Positions 24,190 to 33,643 of a stretch of 64,000 nucleotides of DNA are shown here, piece after piece. Every line of letters starts with the position of its first letter. Within the stretch, counting starts at the first letter, position 1. The position numbers and the translations under genes were made by a program. Origin of the DNA: Sporosarcina sp. FSL K6-3457. Lineage in GTDB: Bacteria; Bacillota; Bacilli; Bacillales_A; Planococcaceae. The notes below the pieces were generated by a model. It worked only from the letters and a program-made list of their open reading frames with translations. It ran no database searches and had not been told where the DNA came from. The stretch is from assembly GCF_038007285.1 (NCBI RefSeq), contig NZ_JBBOWX010000002.1, positions 124,001-188,000 on the forward strand, written 5' to 3'.

Positions 24190-25638
24190 GTGAGAATGAA
24201 GAGATGGTTTGGGCTTATTGCTACTTCACTGCTCCTTGTAACGACCCTAAATCCGGTTGGGGTTTTTGCAAAGGCGGATCGAACAATAGAAGACGAAAGT
24301 ATATATGATTTGCTTGTCGATCGCTTTAACAACGGTGACGGACTTAACGATTATCATGTCGATACACAGGATTTAAGTGCATTCAATGGTGGAGACTTCA
24401 CCGGGATTGGCACGCGACTAGAGTATATTGCAGGAATGGGCTTCACCCTCATTTCACTGGGACCGGTATTTGCCACAGAAACCTATGACGGTAGCAAAGT
24501 ACTTGATTATACAAAACTAGAGCCACATTTTGGAACGGACAAGGAATTTAGTGAGATGATCAAAACCATTCACAAAAGAGATATTTCCGTTATTGCCGAT
24601 TTTCCATTTGCCGGTGTCAGTGCTAATCATGTGTGGGCAAAAGAAGGTAAATTCAAGGCAATCCCTGCTGCTGATGGAACAATCGATTGGGATTCTTCTG
24701 ATGTAGCGGTGCAACGAGCGTTAAAAGAAGCGGTTGTTGATTTTGTAGAAACGTATAAATTGGATGGTATTCGCTTAACAAAGATTGAGAAATTCGATAC
24801 AGCTTTTATTAATGAAGTAATTGGGGCTGTTAAAGCAGTAAATTCTGAAGCTTATGTATTGACGAATGAAGCAAGCGATGCAAACTTTGATGGTGCGCTA
24901 AATATGGACAAGATGAATGCTTTGAGAGCATCATTTGTAACGCCTGATGTAGACGCAGCTGCTTTATCGCTATTTACCGAGAATGCTGACAATGGACTTG
25001 TTCAATTCGATGATTTGACAGGACCGCGTTACACATACGATCTTGTAGAGGCTAGAATGTTCCCGCCAACAAGATGGAAACTAGCAGCGGCTGCTTTATT
25101 TAGTATGCCGGGGACGCCTATTATGCCTTATGGGACTGAAATTGCGGTAAATGGTAAGGCGGCTCCAGAAAATCATCAGCTGATGAATTTTAAGATTGAT
25201 GAAGAATTGATTGAATACATTACTGGACTTAACAAATTGCGTAATCTGTCTGAAACGTTCCGTAATGGTGATTTTGAAATCTTATATAATGAGGATGGTT
25301 TTTCAATCTTTAAGCGCTCATCTGATGAAGAAACTTGGATTATCGCATTGAATAACACGACGCAAACATCCAATTTCGCCATTCCAAAAGAGGTTATCGG
25401 AGACAATAAAAAATTACGTGGGTTATTGGATAACGATCTAATACGGGAAAGTAAGGATGGCATGTTCCGTGTTGTACTTGACCGTGAAATGGCTGAAATT
25501 TACATTGCCGATGAAGATACAGGTTTTAATACGCCTTATCTTATCGCATCCATTTTAATCTATGTGACATTTTTAAGCTTCCTCTTTATGGTGTGGAGAA
25601 AAGGGAAGCAAGGTAGGAAAGAGGATGTAGCAAAATAA
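24190..25638 (+). CDS. Membrane-anchored GH13 alpha-amylase-like protein, probably inactive
   Basis: 482 residues: a signal peptide (1-27, cut near VFA), a GH13 barrel, and a C-terminal membrane span (about 450-470) with a basic tail. GH13 region I is kept (DFPFAGVSANH, about 137-147). Region II, where the nucleophile Asp should follow GxRL, reads GIRLTKIEKF, with Thr197 at the nucleophile position and no following His. The putative acid Glu227 remains (TNEAS). The usual NHD of region IV reads FDD (273-275). The reading frame is otherwise intact, so this is a pseudoenzyme or has a changed chemistry. The GTG start is preceded by GAGGAGG. Confidence 0.8.
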   Translation: MRMKRWFGLIATSLLLVTTLNPVGVFAKADRTIEDESIYDLLVDRFNNGDGLNDYHVDTQDLSAFNGGDFTGIGTRLEYIAGMGFTLISLGPVFATETYDGSKVLDYTKLEPHFGTDKEFSEMIKTIHKRDISVIADFPFAGVSANHVWAKEGKFKAIPAADGTIDWDSSDVAVQRALKEAVVDFVETYKLDGIRLTKIEKFDTAFINEVIGAVKAVNSEAYVLTNEASDANFDGALNMDKMNALRASFVTPDVDAAALSLFTENADNGLVQFDDLTGPRYTYDLVEARMFPPTRWKLAAAALFSMPGTPIMPYGTEIAVNGKAAPENHQLMNFKIDEELIEYITGLNKLRNLSETFRNGDFEILYNEDGFSIFKRSSDEETWIIALNNTTQTSNFAIPKEVIGDNKKLRGLLDNDLIRESKDGMFRVVLDREMAEIYIADEDTGFNTPYLIASILIYVTFLSFLFMVWRKGKQGRKEDVAK

Positions 25639-25641
25639 TAG

Positions 25642-25676
25642 AAAAACACCAGGACACTAACATTCCTGGTGTTTTT
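25642..25676 (+). terminator. Rho-independent terminator of the GH13-like gene
   Basis: A perfect 13-bp stem (AAAAACACCAGGA / TCCTGGTGTTTTT) surrounds a 9-base loop; it could act in both directions. Confidence 0.88.
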
Positions 25677-25680
25677 CTAT

Positions 25681-25859
25681 TGCTTAGGAAACTATAAAAT
25701 CTCGTACTGTGGATAAGTTATGACGTAGAGATGTCTCGTCTAGGCTCCAGCGCCTTGCCCCTCGAGTTGCTTCGGTCTTGCTAGTAAAGGCAAAGGGCGC
25801 CTTTACTTTCAAGCCCTCCAGCGCTTGTCGGGGCTGAACAGGCGCTTGCGCTTTTGTTC
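25681..25859. repeat. Dispersed repeat family A, copy 2 (empty-site form)
   Basis: It matches 3791-3997 over its whole length but has a single G (25823) where copy 1 has a 28-base hairpin. It abuts the degV stop codon directly. Confidence 0.9.
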
Positions 25860-26711
25860 TTAGAGTCGTTTATTCAAGAAAAAGATAGAGACTGTACCGG
25901 GACCTGTATGGGCACCAATGGTCGAGCCAATCATATGAACTTCAATCTTTTTGGGGCGGAATAATTCATTCACTAAGCCTTGCAATTCGAGTGCAATATT
26001 TTCATCATCTGCATGGCTAATGGCGATGGTTTGCTCGGCTAGATGATCGCCACGTTCTGCCATCAGCTCAGTCATGCGGCGGAGCACTTTCTTACGTCCA
26101 CGATGCTTTTCAATCGGAACGAGTTTACCAGCTTCGACGTGAAGCAGTGGTTTAATATTTAATAGTCCGCCGATGAACGCACTTGCTTTTGACACGCGTC
26201 CACCACGAGCCATATAATCCAAGTCCTCCACTGTGAATAAATGCTCCATATGCTCGGCCATAAAGCGGATTTTTTCCTCAATAGACTGTAAATCTTCCCC
26301 TGCATCGCGTAAGCGCACTGCTTCTTTAACAAGTAGTCCGTAGCCAAGGGAAGCACATTTCGAGTCTATAATGACAAGATTCATAGTTGGATTTGTTTCT
26401 TGTACTTGTTTGCTAATCATGACAGCTGTATCATGTGTTCCCGATAATTCTGAAGAAAAGGCGATATAGATGCCTTCTTCACCAGATTCTGCAAGCCCTT
26501 GCCATTTTTCAAGAAATGATTCTGGAGAAACTTGTGAAGTTTTTGGCTGTTTGCCATTCCGAATAGCGTCGTACACTTCTTTTGGATTAATAGCTAAAAT
26601 ATCTTCATATTCTTTATCATCAATAAGGACATGTAATGGAAAAAGTGTGACATCGTTATCTTCAAAAAATGATTTCGGTAAATCGCAAGCACTGTCCGCA
26701 AAAATTCTCAT
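25860..26711 (-). CDS. DegV family fatty-acid-binding protein
   Basis: 283 residues. The N-terminal FADSACDLPKSFF and the SQVSPESFLEKW segment identify the DegV/EDD fold; GGRVSKASAFIGGLLNIKPLL is the other hallmark. DegV proteins bind a fatty acid and, as FakB, present it to the kinase FakA for phosphorylation and entry into phospholipid synthesis. No fakA is nearby, and which paralogue this is cannot be said. GGAGGGA precedes the ATG. Confidence 0.92.
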   Translation of the reverse strand: MRIFADSACDLPKSFFEDNDVTLFPLHVLIDDKEYEDILAINPKEVYDAIRNGKQPKTSQVSPESFLEKWQGLAESGEEGIYIAFSSELSGTHDTAVMISKQVQETNPTMNLVIIDSKCASLGYGLLVKEAVRLRDAGEDLQSIEEKIRFMAEHMEHLFTVEDLDYMARGGRVSKASAFIGGLLNIKPLLHVEAGKLVPIEKHRGRKKVLRRMTELMAERGDHLAEQTIAISHADDENIALELQGLVNELFRPKKIEVHMIGSTIGAHTGPGTVSIFFLNKRL

Positions 26712-26743
26712 AAAAATCCCTCCAATGGATACTTGTTATTTTT

Positions 26744-26775
26744 GTTCAGTAGGCGCTCAAAAACGCCTACTGAAC
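26744..26775. repeat. Perfect 12-bp inverted repeat between the HAD gene and degV
   Basis: GTTCAGTAGGCG (26744-26755) and CGCCTACTGAAC (26764-26775) flank an 8-base loop. No T-tract is present on either strand. It directly precedes a family B repeat. Confidence 0.7.
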
Positions 26776-26780
26776 AAAGA

Positions 26781-26874
26781 TAAGCCTCCGGCGGATGTCA
26801 CGGATTTTTTAGGGAAGCTTTTCGAGCTTGCTCGAAAAAAATCCGGACACAATTACGCCGGGGCGTAATTGATT
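26781..26874. repeat. Dispersed repeat family B, copy 1
   Basis: It starts TAAGCCTCCGGCGGATGTCA and ends ATTACGCCGGGGCGTAATTG. The halves are an imperfect inverted repeat (CGGCGGATGTCACGGATTTT against the complement of AAAATCCGGACACAATTACG). The right end overlaps the TAA of the HAD gene. Other copies are at 57272-57366 and 61919-62090. Confidence 0.85.
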
Positions 26875-27682
26875 AGACTAAGTGTAACCTCTCACTTAGC
26901 ACCTGTGCAATACCATCTTCGTTATTTGTCGCTGTTACTTCATCAGCAATCGACTTTAATCGATCAATGGCGTTACCCATTGCGACACCGACACCTGCGT
27001 ACTCAATCATTTCAAGATCATTATCTTCATCACCAAAGGCAATAATCCGTTCTTGAGGGATGTTCATCCATTTGGCAACATGCGAAATCCCAACCGCTTT
27101 ATGTAAGCCATGCCGAATGACTTCGATGACATGCCACGGAGCCCCCCAACGACGATGGTCAATCACTTCCGCATGTACTTCGCCAAGATGGCGACGAATA
27201 GCATCTACGGACTGTTCCTCGGCTTGAATGAGCAAGCTTGTTGGATTGACTTGCAGATGGTTGCGAATATCACCTTCCGTAATCAGTGGATTTCCAAGGT
27301 TGAAAATATCAAGCAGCTTTTCATCATGGTAATGCATATAGACATCGTCCATTACTTCAGCAACGATATTTTGAACGGGAAATTGTTGTAGCGCATCGAC
27401 AACATCATTGACGACAGGTAGGGAGATCGTTTCATGAATCGTTTGCCAAGATTGATTAGTAGGGTGGTGAACAAATGCACCATTAAAATTAACAATTGGT
27501 GTTTGCAGTCCAAGTTGCTGATAATAGACTTCACTTGCACGATAAGGTCTGCCTGTAGCAATCATGACATGGTGCCCCTGCTCCTCGGCCTTTTTCAGCG
27601 TATGCGCGGTTTTATCGGATATGATTTTTTCGTCTGTCAGCAATGTTCCATCGAGATCTAAAACGATTAAATGTGGTTTCAA
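26873..27682 (-). CDS. Cof-type HAD-IIB phosphatase
   Basis: 269 residues. HAD motif I is VLDLDGTLLTD (Asp9 nucleophile, Asp11), motif II lies in MIATGRPYR, and motif IV is AFGDEDNDLEMIEYAGVGVAMGNA. Cof-type enzymes are cytosolic phosphatases of sugar phosphates, flavin precursors or pyridoxal phosphate; the substrate cannot be told from sequence. The start is TTG behind AAGGGGGT. Transcription would come from its own promoter. Confidence 0.9.
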   Translation of the reverse strand: MKPHLIVLDLDGTLLTDEKIISDKTAHTLKKAEEQGHHVMIATGRPYRASEVYYQQLGLQTPIVNFNGAFVHHPTNQSWQTIHETISLPVVNDVVDALQQFPVQNIVAEVMDDVYMHYHDEKLLDIFNLGNPLITEGDIRNHLQVNPTSLLIQAEEQSVDAIRRHLGEVHAEVIDHRRWGAPWHVIEVIRHGLHKAVGISHVAKWMNIPQERIIAFGDEDNDLEMIEYAGVGVAMGNAIDRLKSIADEVTATNNEDGIAQVLSERLHLV

Positions 27683-27780
27683 AAAAATACCCCCTTCTAG
27701 TTACCAGTCTATCGTTAATGGGGGAATCAAGTCAAAAAATCCACCAAATAACCAAAAGTGGAGGCAATGAAGTAAATTGA

Positions 27781-27820
27781 AAAACTCCAGGAGTGGCGTA
27801 AACCGCTCCTGAAGTTTTTT
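27781..27820 (-). terminator. Rho-independent terminator of the first peptide-binding protein gene
   Basis: A long stem (AACT.CAGGAGTGG with CCGCTCCTG.AGTT) has a short T-tract on the minus strand and a longer one on the plus strand, so it is likely bidirectional. Confidence 0.8.
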
Positions 27821-27830
27821 GTTGCTACTA

Positions 27831-29471
27831 TTATTCTACAAATTGAACATTCTGCAACTGATAGATACCTGATGTATCAATTGAGAAGCCTGTAATGTTG
27901 TTGCTGACCCCCGTTAAATACTCTTGGTGATGGATATAAACCATTGGAGCATCTTCGATTAAATGTTCCTGAATTGTGTTGTAAATTTTGATGCGTTCGT
28001 CTGGGTTAGCTTCACGACGCCCTTCATTAAGTAATTTGTCAACTTCAGGATTTTCGTAGAATGAACGGTTCCCAGGATTTCCTTTTTGAGTAGAGTGGAA
28101 CAACGCGTACATACCATAGTCTGCGTCCCCAGTTGGGTTAGACCATCCAAGGATGAACATATCATGCTCACCATTCGCTGTTTTTTCAAGATACGTACCG
28201 AATTCCATTTGTTCAATTTCAACGTTGATATTGAGCTCTTTTAAGCTTGCTTGTAACAGAATCGCCATGTCGATACGTTGTGGGTTGTCGTTTGTCCAAA
28301 TTGTTGTTTTGAAGCCATCTCCGTAACCAGCTTCCTCTAATAGTTTTTTCGCTTCTTCTGGATTGTAGCTGATTGGATTTGCATCATCATTAAAACCGAA
28401 GATTCCAGGTGCTAAAGGCCCTTTAGCTGGAACGCCAAAGCCTTCATAAACACCTTCAATGATTTCTTCTTTGTTCACCATCATAGAAATTGCTTTACGA
28501 ACACGTACATCGTCAAATGGTGCTTTTTCTGTGTTAAATCCGATGTAAGAAAGACTAGATGATGCTTTTTGGTTTACTGTTGCATAATCACTGTTATTGA
28601 TACCAGCAACTTCAATTGGTTGAACTGGGTCTGCAACTTGGACGAATCCACGCTCAAGGTCTGCATTACGTGTAGCACTTTCAGAACTTACTTTGAATGT
28701 GACGGTGTCGACGTGAACTTTGTCACCCCAATAATCATCATTTTTAGCAAGTTTGATTTCATCGCCTGGTGTCCAGCTGACGAATTTAAAGTAGCCAGTA
28801 CCTACAGGCGCTTCAGAAATGATTGAGCCTGCCTGTTGGCCCTCCTCCATTGCTGCGTAATCAGCTTCTATAGATTTAGGGCTGATCATGCCACCACCAT
28901 TATGAGATAAGTGAGCAAGAAGCGGTGCAAAAGGGTATTCCGTAGTGATACGAATAGTGTGCGGATCAACAACATCTACACTTGTAATCATTTCGAAAAG
29001 GAAATAACGTGGTGATGCAACTTCTGAGTCACGAATTCGATCAAGTGTAGCTTTGACCGCATCGGCGTTAAACTCTTCACCATCGTGAAACTTGACGCCT
29101 TGGCGAAGTGTAAACTCATAAGTTGTGTCATCAATAGCTTCCCATTTTTCAGCGAGACCTGGAATGATATTGTTGTCGTCATCACGATTAACAAGTGTTT
29201 CATAGATATTGGCTTGTACAACAGATGACGGGACATCGTTGGAGCCTGCTGGATCGAGTGAAGAGGCATCGGAAAGAACTGCAAGTACCAAATCTCCACC
29301 TTCTATCGGTCCTCCGGCTGATTCTTCTGTTGTTTCGTCGGTCTCTTCTGCAGGTGTTCCTTCAGTTTTTTCTTTTTCGGGCTCATCTGAACCGCCAGCA
29401 CATGCAGCAAGAACGAGTGAAAGCGCTAACAATAAAAAGAGTAGCCATTTGTAATTACTAGTTTTTTTCAT
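27831..29471 (-). CDS. Peptide ABC transporter substrate-binding lipoprotein (SBP family 5), paralogue 1
   Basis: 546 residues. A lipoprotein signal with lipobox LAAC (Cys24) is followed by an acidic, Thr/Glu-rich linker to about residue 58 and then the SBP_bac_5 fold (VLSDASSLDPAGSNDVPSS; KFHDGEEFNADAVKATLDRI; GYGDGFKTTIWTNDNPQR). It captures peptides at the outer face of the membrane. It is highly similar to the product of 29717-31342 and probably arose by tandem duplication. The most likely partner is the divergent permease operon from 31751. Glutathione or nickel-type substrates cannot be excluded. Confidence 0.9.
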   Translation of the reverse strand: MKKTSNYKWLLFLLLALSLVLAACAGGSDEPEKEKTEGTPAEETDETTEESAGGPIEGGDLVLAVLSDASSLDPAGSNDVPSSVVQANIYETLVNRDDDNNIIPGLAEKWEAIDDTTYEFTLRQGVKFHDGEEFNADAVKATLDRIRDSEVASPRYFLFEMITSVDVVDPHTIRITTEYPFAPLLAHLSHNGGGMISPKSIEADYAAMEEGQQAGSIISEAPVGTGYFKFVSWTPGDEIKLAKNDDYWGDKVHVDTVTFKVSSESATRNADLERGFVQVADPVQPIEVAGINNSDYATVNQKASSSLSYIGFNTEKAPFDDVRVRKAISMMVNKEEIIEGVYEGFGVPAKGPLAPGIFGFNDDANPISYNPEEAKKLLEEAGYGDGFKTTIWTNDNPQRIDMAILLQASLKELNINVEIEQMEFGTYLEKTANGEHDMFILGWSNPTGDADYGMYALFHSTQKGNPGNRSFYENPEVDKLLNEGRREANPDERIKIYNTIQEHLIEDAPMVYIHHQEYLTGVSNNITGFSIDTSGIYQLQNVQFVE

Positions 29472-29647
29472 ACGTGTAACCCCCCCAGAATTTTTTTTTA
29501 CTACCCGTCATCCTATTTGGAACAGGTACATGCAATATAGCATATTAAAATGATTCAGACAATATAATGTTTGAATTATGTCTGTATTACATTATGGGGG
29601 AATAATTCAAAAATGGTAGGTATCCTGAATTTATAGAAAAATAGATT

Positions 29648-29688
29648 AAAATACCCGTATTTAGATGAATTCTAAATACGGGTATTTT
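29648..29688 (-). terminator. Perfect 18-bp hairpin terminator of the second peptide-binding protein gene
   Basis: The arms 29648-29665 and 29671-29688 are perfect complements around a 5-base loop. T-rich sequence occurs on both strands (TTTTAATC on minus, TTTTTTATA on plus). Confidence 0.85.
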
Positions 29689-29716
29689 TTATAAACTATC
29701 AAATGTTCGATTGAAA

Positions 29717-31342
29717 TTACTCTACAAGTTGAATATCTTGCAGCTTGTAATGACCGGAGTCATTGATCCAATAGCCGCTAACCTTTTGGCTAACACCAGT
29801 TAAGTACGCTTGGTGATGGATATACACCATTGGAGCTTCTTCAATTAAGAGTTCTTGAACCTGATCGTAAAGTTCTAAACGTTTCGTTTCGTCAATTTCT
29901 TGACGTGCCTCATCAAGAATACGGTCGACTTCTGGATTTTCATAGTACGTCCGGTTACCTGATACACCCATATTAGAAGAATGGAACAATTGAGTTAGGA
30001 AATAGTCAGCGTCGCCAACGGGATTAGACAGACCAAGAATGAACATATCGTGTTCACCGTTACCTGTCTTATCTAGGTATGCACCCCACTCCATGACTTC
30101 AATATCTACTTCGATATTCGCTTGCTTCAATTCTTGTTGAAGAAGAATAGCTGTGTCCATACGTTGTGGATTGTCATTTGTCCAGATTGTCGTTTTAAAC
30201 CCATCTTCGAATCCAGCTTCCTTCAATAAAGCTTTTGCAGCTTCAGGATCGTAGGAAAGTGGTTTCATCGTTTCGTTATGGCCGAAGACACCCGGTGCCA
30301 ATGGTCCGACTGCTGGAATTCCAAATCCGTCATAAATACCTTCCAAAATTTCTTCTTGATTGACGAGCATAGAAATTGCTTGGCGAACCCGAACATCGTC
30401 AAATGGTTTTTTCTCGATATTGAATCCGATATAAGAAAGGGAAGAACCTACAGTTACATCAACACTGTTATCTGTACCTTCGATACCAGCTACTTCGTTT
30501 GGTTGAACTGGTTCGATTAGGTGTGAATAACCAGTTTCAAGCTCGGCGGCACGCGTTCCACTTTCAGGGATTACTTTGAATGTCACTTTATTAAGATGTG
30601 CAGGTGTTCCCCAATAATTTTCATTTTTCACTAATTCGACTTGAGAACCTGGTGTCCAACTTTCAAATTCAAAAAAACCTGTGCCTATTGGTCCTTCACT
30701 AATAATTGCTCCCGGGTTTTTGCCCTCTTTCATAGCTGCATAATCAGCGTCAATTAATTTAGGGCTGACCATTACACCAACTGGGTGATTTAGATGTGAT
30801 AGAAGTGGTGCAAATGGATATTCTGTGATCAGTCGTACAGTATGCTCATCCACAACTTCTATATTTGAAATAACCTCAAACAGGAAAGCACGTGGAGCGG
30901 CCACTTCAGGATCAAGAATTCGGTCGAAGTTTTTCTTTACGACCTCGGCATTGAAATCTTCACCATCATGGAATTTAATTCCTTCTTGAAGTTTGAACTC
31001 CCATGTCGTGTCATCTATTGCTTCCCAGCTTTTCGCAAGGCTTGGAATAATCGTTCCATCTTGATCTTTTTTAATAAGGCCTTCTAAAATATTTGTCAAA
31101 ACTGCTGCTGAAGGAACATCTGTTGCTGTATGCGGATCAAGAGTTGCAGCATCAGATAGAACGGCGATAACTAGGTCGCCACCTGCTGCTCCTTCACTTG
31201 TCCCTTCATTGTTAGCGCCTTCATCCACTTTAGACGAATCATCTTTGTCCGTATCATTACTTCCACCAGCACAAGCCGCTAAAAACAATGCCATGACAAG
31301 TGTTAAAAGTAATAAAAAACGGAAATTTTTAGGTGTCTTCAT
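29717..31342 (-). CDS. Peptide ABC transporter substrate-binding lipoprotein (SBP family 5), paralogue 2
   Basis: 541 residues from ATG 31342, which has GGGAGAG 8 bases upstream and starts a proper lipoprotein signal (lipobox LAAC, Cys23). The frame extends 45 codons further but would bury the signal peptide. The fold and many motifs are shared with paralogue 1 (KFHDGEDFNAE; GFKTTIWTNDNPQRMD; IYIHHQ-like end VYIHHQAYLTGVS). It is the promoter-proximal copy, with its own terminator before paralogue 1, so the two copies can be expressed separately. Confidence 0.9.
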   Translation of the reverse strand: MKTPKNFRFLLLLTLVMALFLAACAGGSNDTDKDDSSKVDEGANNEGTSEGAAGGDLVIAVLSDAATLDPHTATDVPSAAVLTNILEGLIKKDQDGTIIPSLAKSWEAIDDTTWEFKLQEGIKFHDGEDFNAEVVKKNFDRILDPEVAAPRAFLFEVISNIEVVDEHTVRLITEYPFAPLLSHLNHPVGVMVSPKLIDADYAAMKEGKNPGAIISEGPIGTGFFEFESWTPGSQVELVKNENYWGTPAHLNKVTFKVIPESGTRAAELETGYSHLIEPVQPNEVAGIEGTDNSVDVTVGSSLSYIGFNIEKKPFDDVRVRQAISMLVNQEEILEGIYDGFGIPAVGPLAPGVFGHNETMKPLSYDPEAAKALLKEAGFEDGFKTTIWTNDNPQRMDTAILLQQELKQANIEVDIEVMEWGAYLDKTGNGEHDMFILGLSNPVGDADYFLTQLFHSSNMGVSGNRTYYENPEVDRILDEARQEIDETKRLELYDQVQELLIEEAPMVYIHHQAYLTGVSQKVSGYWINDSGHYKLQDIQLVE

Positions 31343-31405
31343 TATGTAACTCTCCCATCTACTATTTTTTTGTAAAACACTGCAGAGGATAGCAATATCT
31401 CTAAA

Positions 31406-31434
31406 AATATAACATATTTGAAATCCTAATACAA
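31406..31434 (-). promoter_or_regulatory. Possible promoter of binding-protein paralogue 2
   Basis: On the minus strand TTGTAT is followed by 17 bases and TATATT, about 60 bases before the start codon. This is a consensus match only. Confidence 0.35.
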
Positions 31435-31750
31435 TACTAAAAAGTCTAATAAATAAATAATTATACAGAGTATTCATTTTTGTGCCCGTAAAATGGGTAG
31501 GTGAAAATTAATATACGTAAAACCGAATTATTATTCATTCATTAAATTTCGTGAATAATTAAAACTCAATATATGATTAAAGATTGTAAGTCATTATAGT
31601 AATTGCGGACGATATAGTAGGTGTAAGAAGATCTCTATTTACAGAAATAGAATTACTATTCCGAAAAACATATTTTCATGTTATGCTACTTTTTAGCAAG
31701 AATAATATATTTATCAATTTGAATATGCGAAGAGAGGGTGTTATCGGGGT
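31435..31750. other. AT-rich divergent intergenic region
   Basis: The region between the divergent binding-protein and permease operons holds no gene. Several TATA-like hexamers occur, but no convincing plus-strand promoter or operator palindrome was found by eye. Confidence 0.5.
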
Positions 31751-32644
31751 ATGTCAGAAAAAGTGGTCGAAACAGTCGGCCGACCAAAGCGGTCAAGTCC
31801 AAAACTTGAGTACTATAAGACGTTATGGAAACGGCTCAGAAAGAATAAAGCGGCAGTGGTCGGAGGATTTTTCATCCTGTTATTTATTGTTGTGTCTCTA
31901 GTAGGTCCGTTGTTGACAACACAAGACCCAACAGCAGTAAAAGTGTTGAATAAATTGCAACCGCCATCTGCAGAGCATTGGTTCGGCACAGATAATTATG
32001 GTCGCGATATTTTTACACGAATTATTCACGGTATGGCGTTGACCCTAAAAGTTGGATTTCTATCCGTTACAATGGGTGGGGTGATCGGGGTAGTCCTTGG
32101 AATCGTGTCCGGCTATTACGGTGGAATAATTGATACGGTTATTATGAGAGTGATGGATGTACTGCTGGCATTTCCAGGAATCCTTCTTGCACTTGCAATT
32201 GTCAGTGTTCTAGGTGGAAGCTTGGAAAACGTTATTATTGCGGTTGCAGTCTTTTCAGTGCCTGCTTTTGCTAGAATTGTAAGGGGTTCCACGTTGTCAG
32301 TTAGAAAACTGGAATACATAGATGCAGTGAAAGCGCTCGGTGCATCTGATTTCCGAATTATTTTCAAACATATCTTACCAAATGTCATGTCACCGATTAT
32401 TGTTCAAGCAACATTGCGCATTGCGACTGCAGTTCTTACTGCAAGTGGATTGTCATTCCTTGGCTTGGGGGCTCAGCCGCCGACACCTGAATGGGGTGCC
32501 ATGTTAAGTGACGGGCGTAATTTCATGACTGATGCGCCGCATGTAATCCTCTTTCCAGGGATTATGATTATACTTGTTGTATTGGCGTTCAATATTTTTG
32601 GTGACGGATTGCGCGATGCGCTAGATCCGAAGATGAATAGATGA
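31751..32644 (+). CDS. Dipeptide/oligopeptide ABC permease, DppC/OppC type
   Basis: 297 residues. A cytosolic N-terminus is followed by the OppC-N segment (WKRLRKNKAAVVGGFFILLF) and HWFGTDNYGRDIFTRIIHG, six membrane segments, and the EAA loop EYIDAVKALGASDFRIIFKHILPN that docks on the ATPases. The C-terminal NIFGDGLRDALDPKMNR is typical. It is the first gene of a permease operon in the order C, B, D, F; the C subunit preceding B is less common. It is 14 bases from the next gene. Confidence 0.92.
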   Translation: MSEKVVETVGRPKRSSPKLEYYKTLWKRLRKNKAAVVGGFFILLFIVVSLVGPLLTTQDPTAVKVLNKLQPPSAEHWFGTDNYGRDIFTRIIHGMALTLKVGFLSVTMGGVIGVVLGIVSGYYGGIIDTVIMRVMDVLLAFPGILLALAIVSVLGGSLENVIIAVAVFSVPAFARIVRGSTLSVRKLEYIDAVKALGASDFRIIFKHILPNVMSPIIVQATLRIATAVLTASGLSFLGLGAQPPTPEWGAMLSDGRNFMTDAPHVILFPGIMIILVVLAFNIFGDGLRDALDPKMNR

Positions 32645-32658
32645 CGGGGGGATCATGA

Positions 32659-33600
32659 ATGATTAAATATATTATAAGACGTTTATTGCAAACGGTTCCA
32701 GTATTGATCGGTGTATCGATTCTTGTTTTCTCATTGATGCATCTTATCCCGGGGGATGCCGCACAAATCATGGCGGGGGAAGCTGCTTCGGAAGAAACCG
32801 TTGAACAACTACGGGAGAAACTAGGTTTGAACGAGCCACTATATGTTCAATATTTTACGTATGTTTCGAACGCAGTTCAGGGTGATCTAGGGTACTCAGT
32901 TCGAAGTGGTCGTGCAGTTATGGATGAAATTAAAGTAAGGTTTTGGGTAACCGCGGAACTCGCCTTCTATGCGACCTTGCTCGCTGTTTTTATTGGTTTA
33001 ATTGCGGGGATCATTTCAGCAGTTCGCCATTATTCATGGGCGGATGTAACAATTATGATCATCGCGTTATTTGGTCTTTCTATGCCGAACTTTTGGATGG
33101 GCCTTGTACTCATTGACTGGTTTGCAGTTGGTAAAGACTGGCTTCCTGATTTTTTAAAGATGAGACCGTCCGGATGGGGTGACAGCTGGCGCCAAATTTT
33201 GCTTCCCGTCATAACACTCGGGACGGGAGGAGCTGCGATTATTGCCAGGATGACTCGATCTTCCATGTTAGAGGTTATTGGACAAGACTATATCCGAACT
33301 GCAAGAGCAAAAGGAGTCAGCGAACGGGTAGTAACGTATCGTCATGCGTTGAAAAATGCTTTGATTCCTGTTATTACGGTTGTTGGACTCGAGTTTGGAG
33401 CATTTCTTGGTGGTGCAGTTATTACAGAAACCATCTTTGCGATTAATGGAATGGGACGCTTGACCATCCAGGCAATTCAAACGAGGGACTTCCCAATTGT
33501 ACAGGGAACTGTTCTCATTATTTCGTTGCTATTTGTGTTTGTGAACTTACTCGTAGACATTTCATATCGTATGCTGAATAAACGGATCGATCTGAATTGA
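32659..33600 (+). CDS. Dipeptide/oligopeptide ABC permease, DppB/OppB type
   Basis: 313 residues, six membrane segments, with the OppB N-terminal IIRRLLQTVPVLIGVSILVF and LIPGDAA, and the EAA loop DYIRTARAKGVSERVVTYRHALKN. It forms the transmembrane heterodimer with the preceding permease. GGGGGGAT precedes the ATG by 7 bases. Confidence 0.92.
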   Translation: MIKYIIRRLLQTVPVLIGVSILVFSLMHLIPGDAAQIMAGEAASEETVEQLREKLGLNEPLYVQYFTYVSNAVQGDLGYSVRSGRAVMDEIKVRFWVTAELAFYATLLAVFIGLIAGIISAVRHYSWADVTIMIIALFGLSMPNFWMGLVLIDWFAVGKDWLPDFLKMRPSGWGDSWRQILLPVITLGTGGAAIIARMTRSSMLEVIGQDYIRTARAKGVSERVVTYRHALKNALIPVITVVGLEFGAFLGGAVITETIFAINGMGRLTIQAIQTRDFPIVQGTVLIISLLFVFVNLLVDISYRMLNKRIDLN

Positions 33601-33643
33601 CTTGATATGATATGCACCATGAATGGAAATGGAGGTTGTCACC

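Noticed and set aside
31343..31477. 45-residue N-terminal extension of binding-protein paralogue 2
   Set aside because: It would place the lipoprotein signal peptide internally; ATG 31342 has a good ribosome site.
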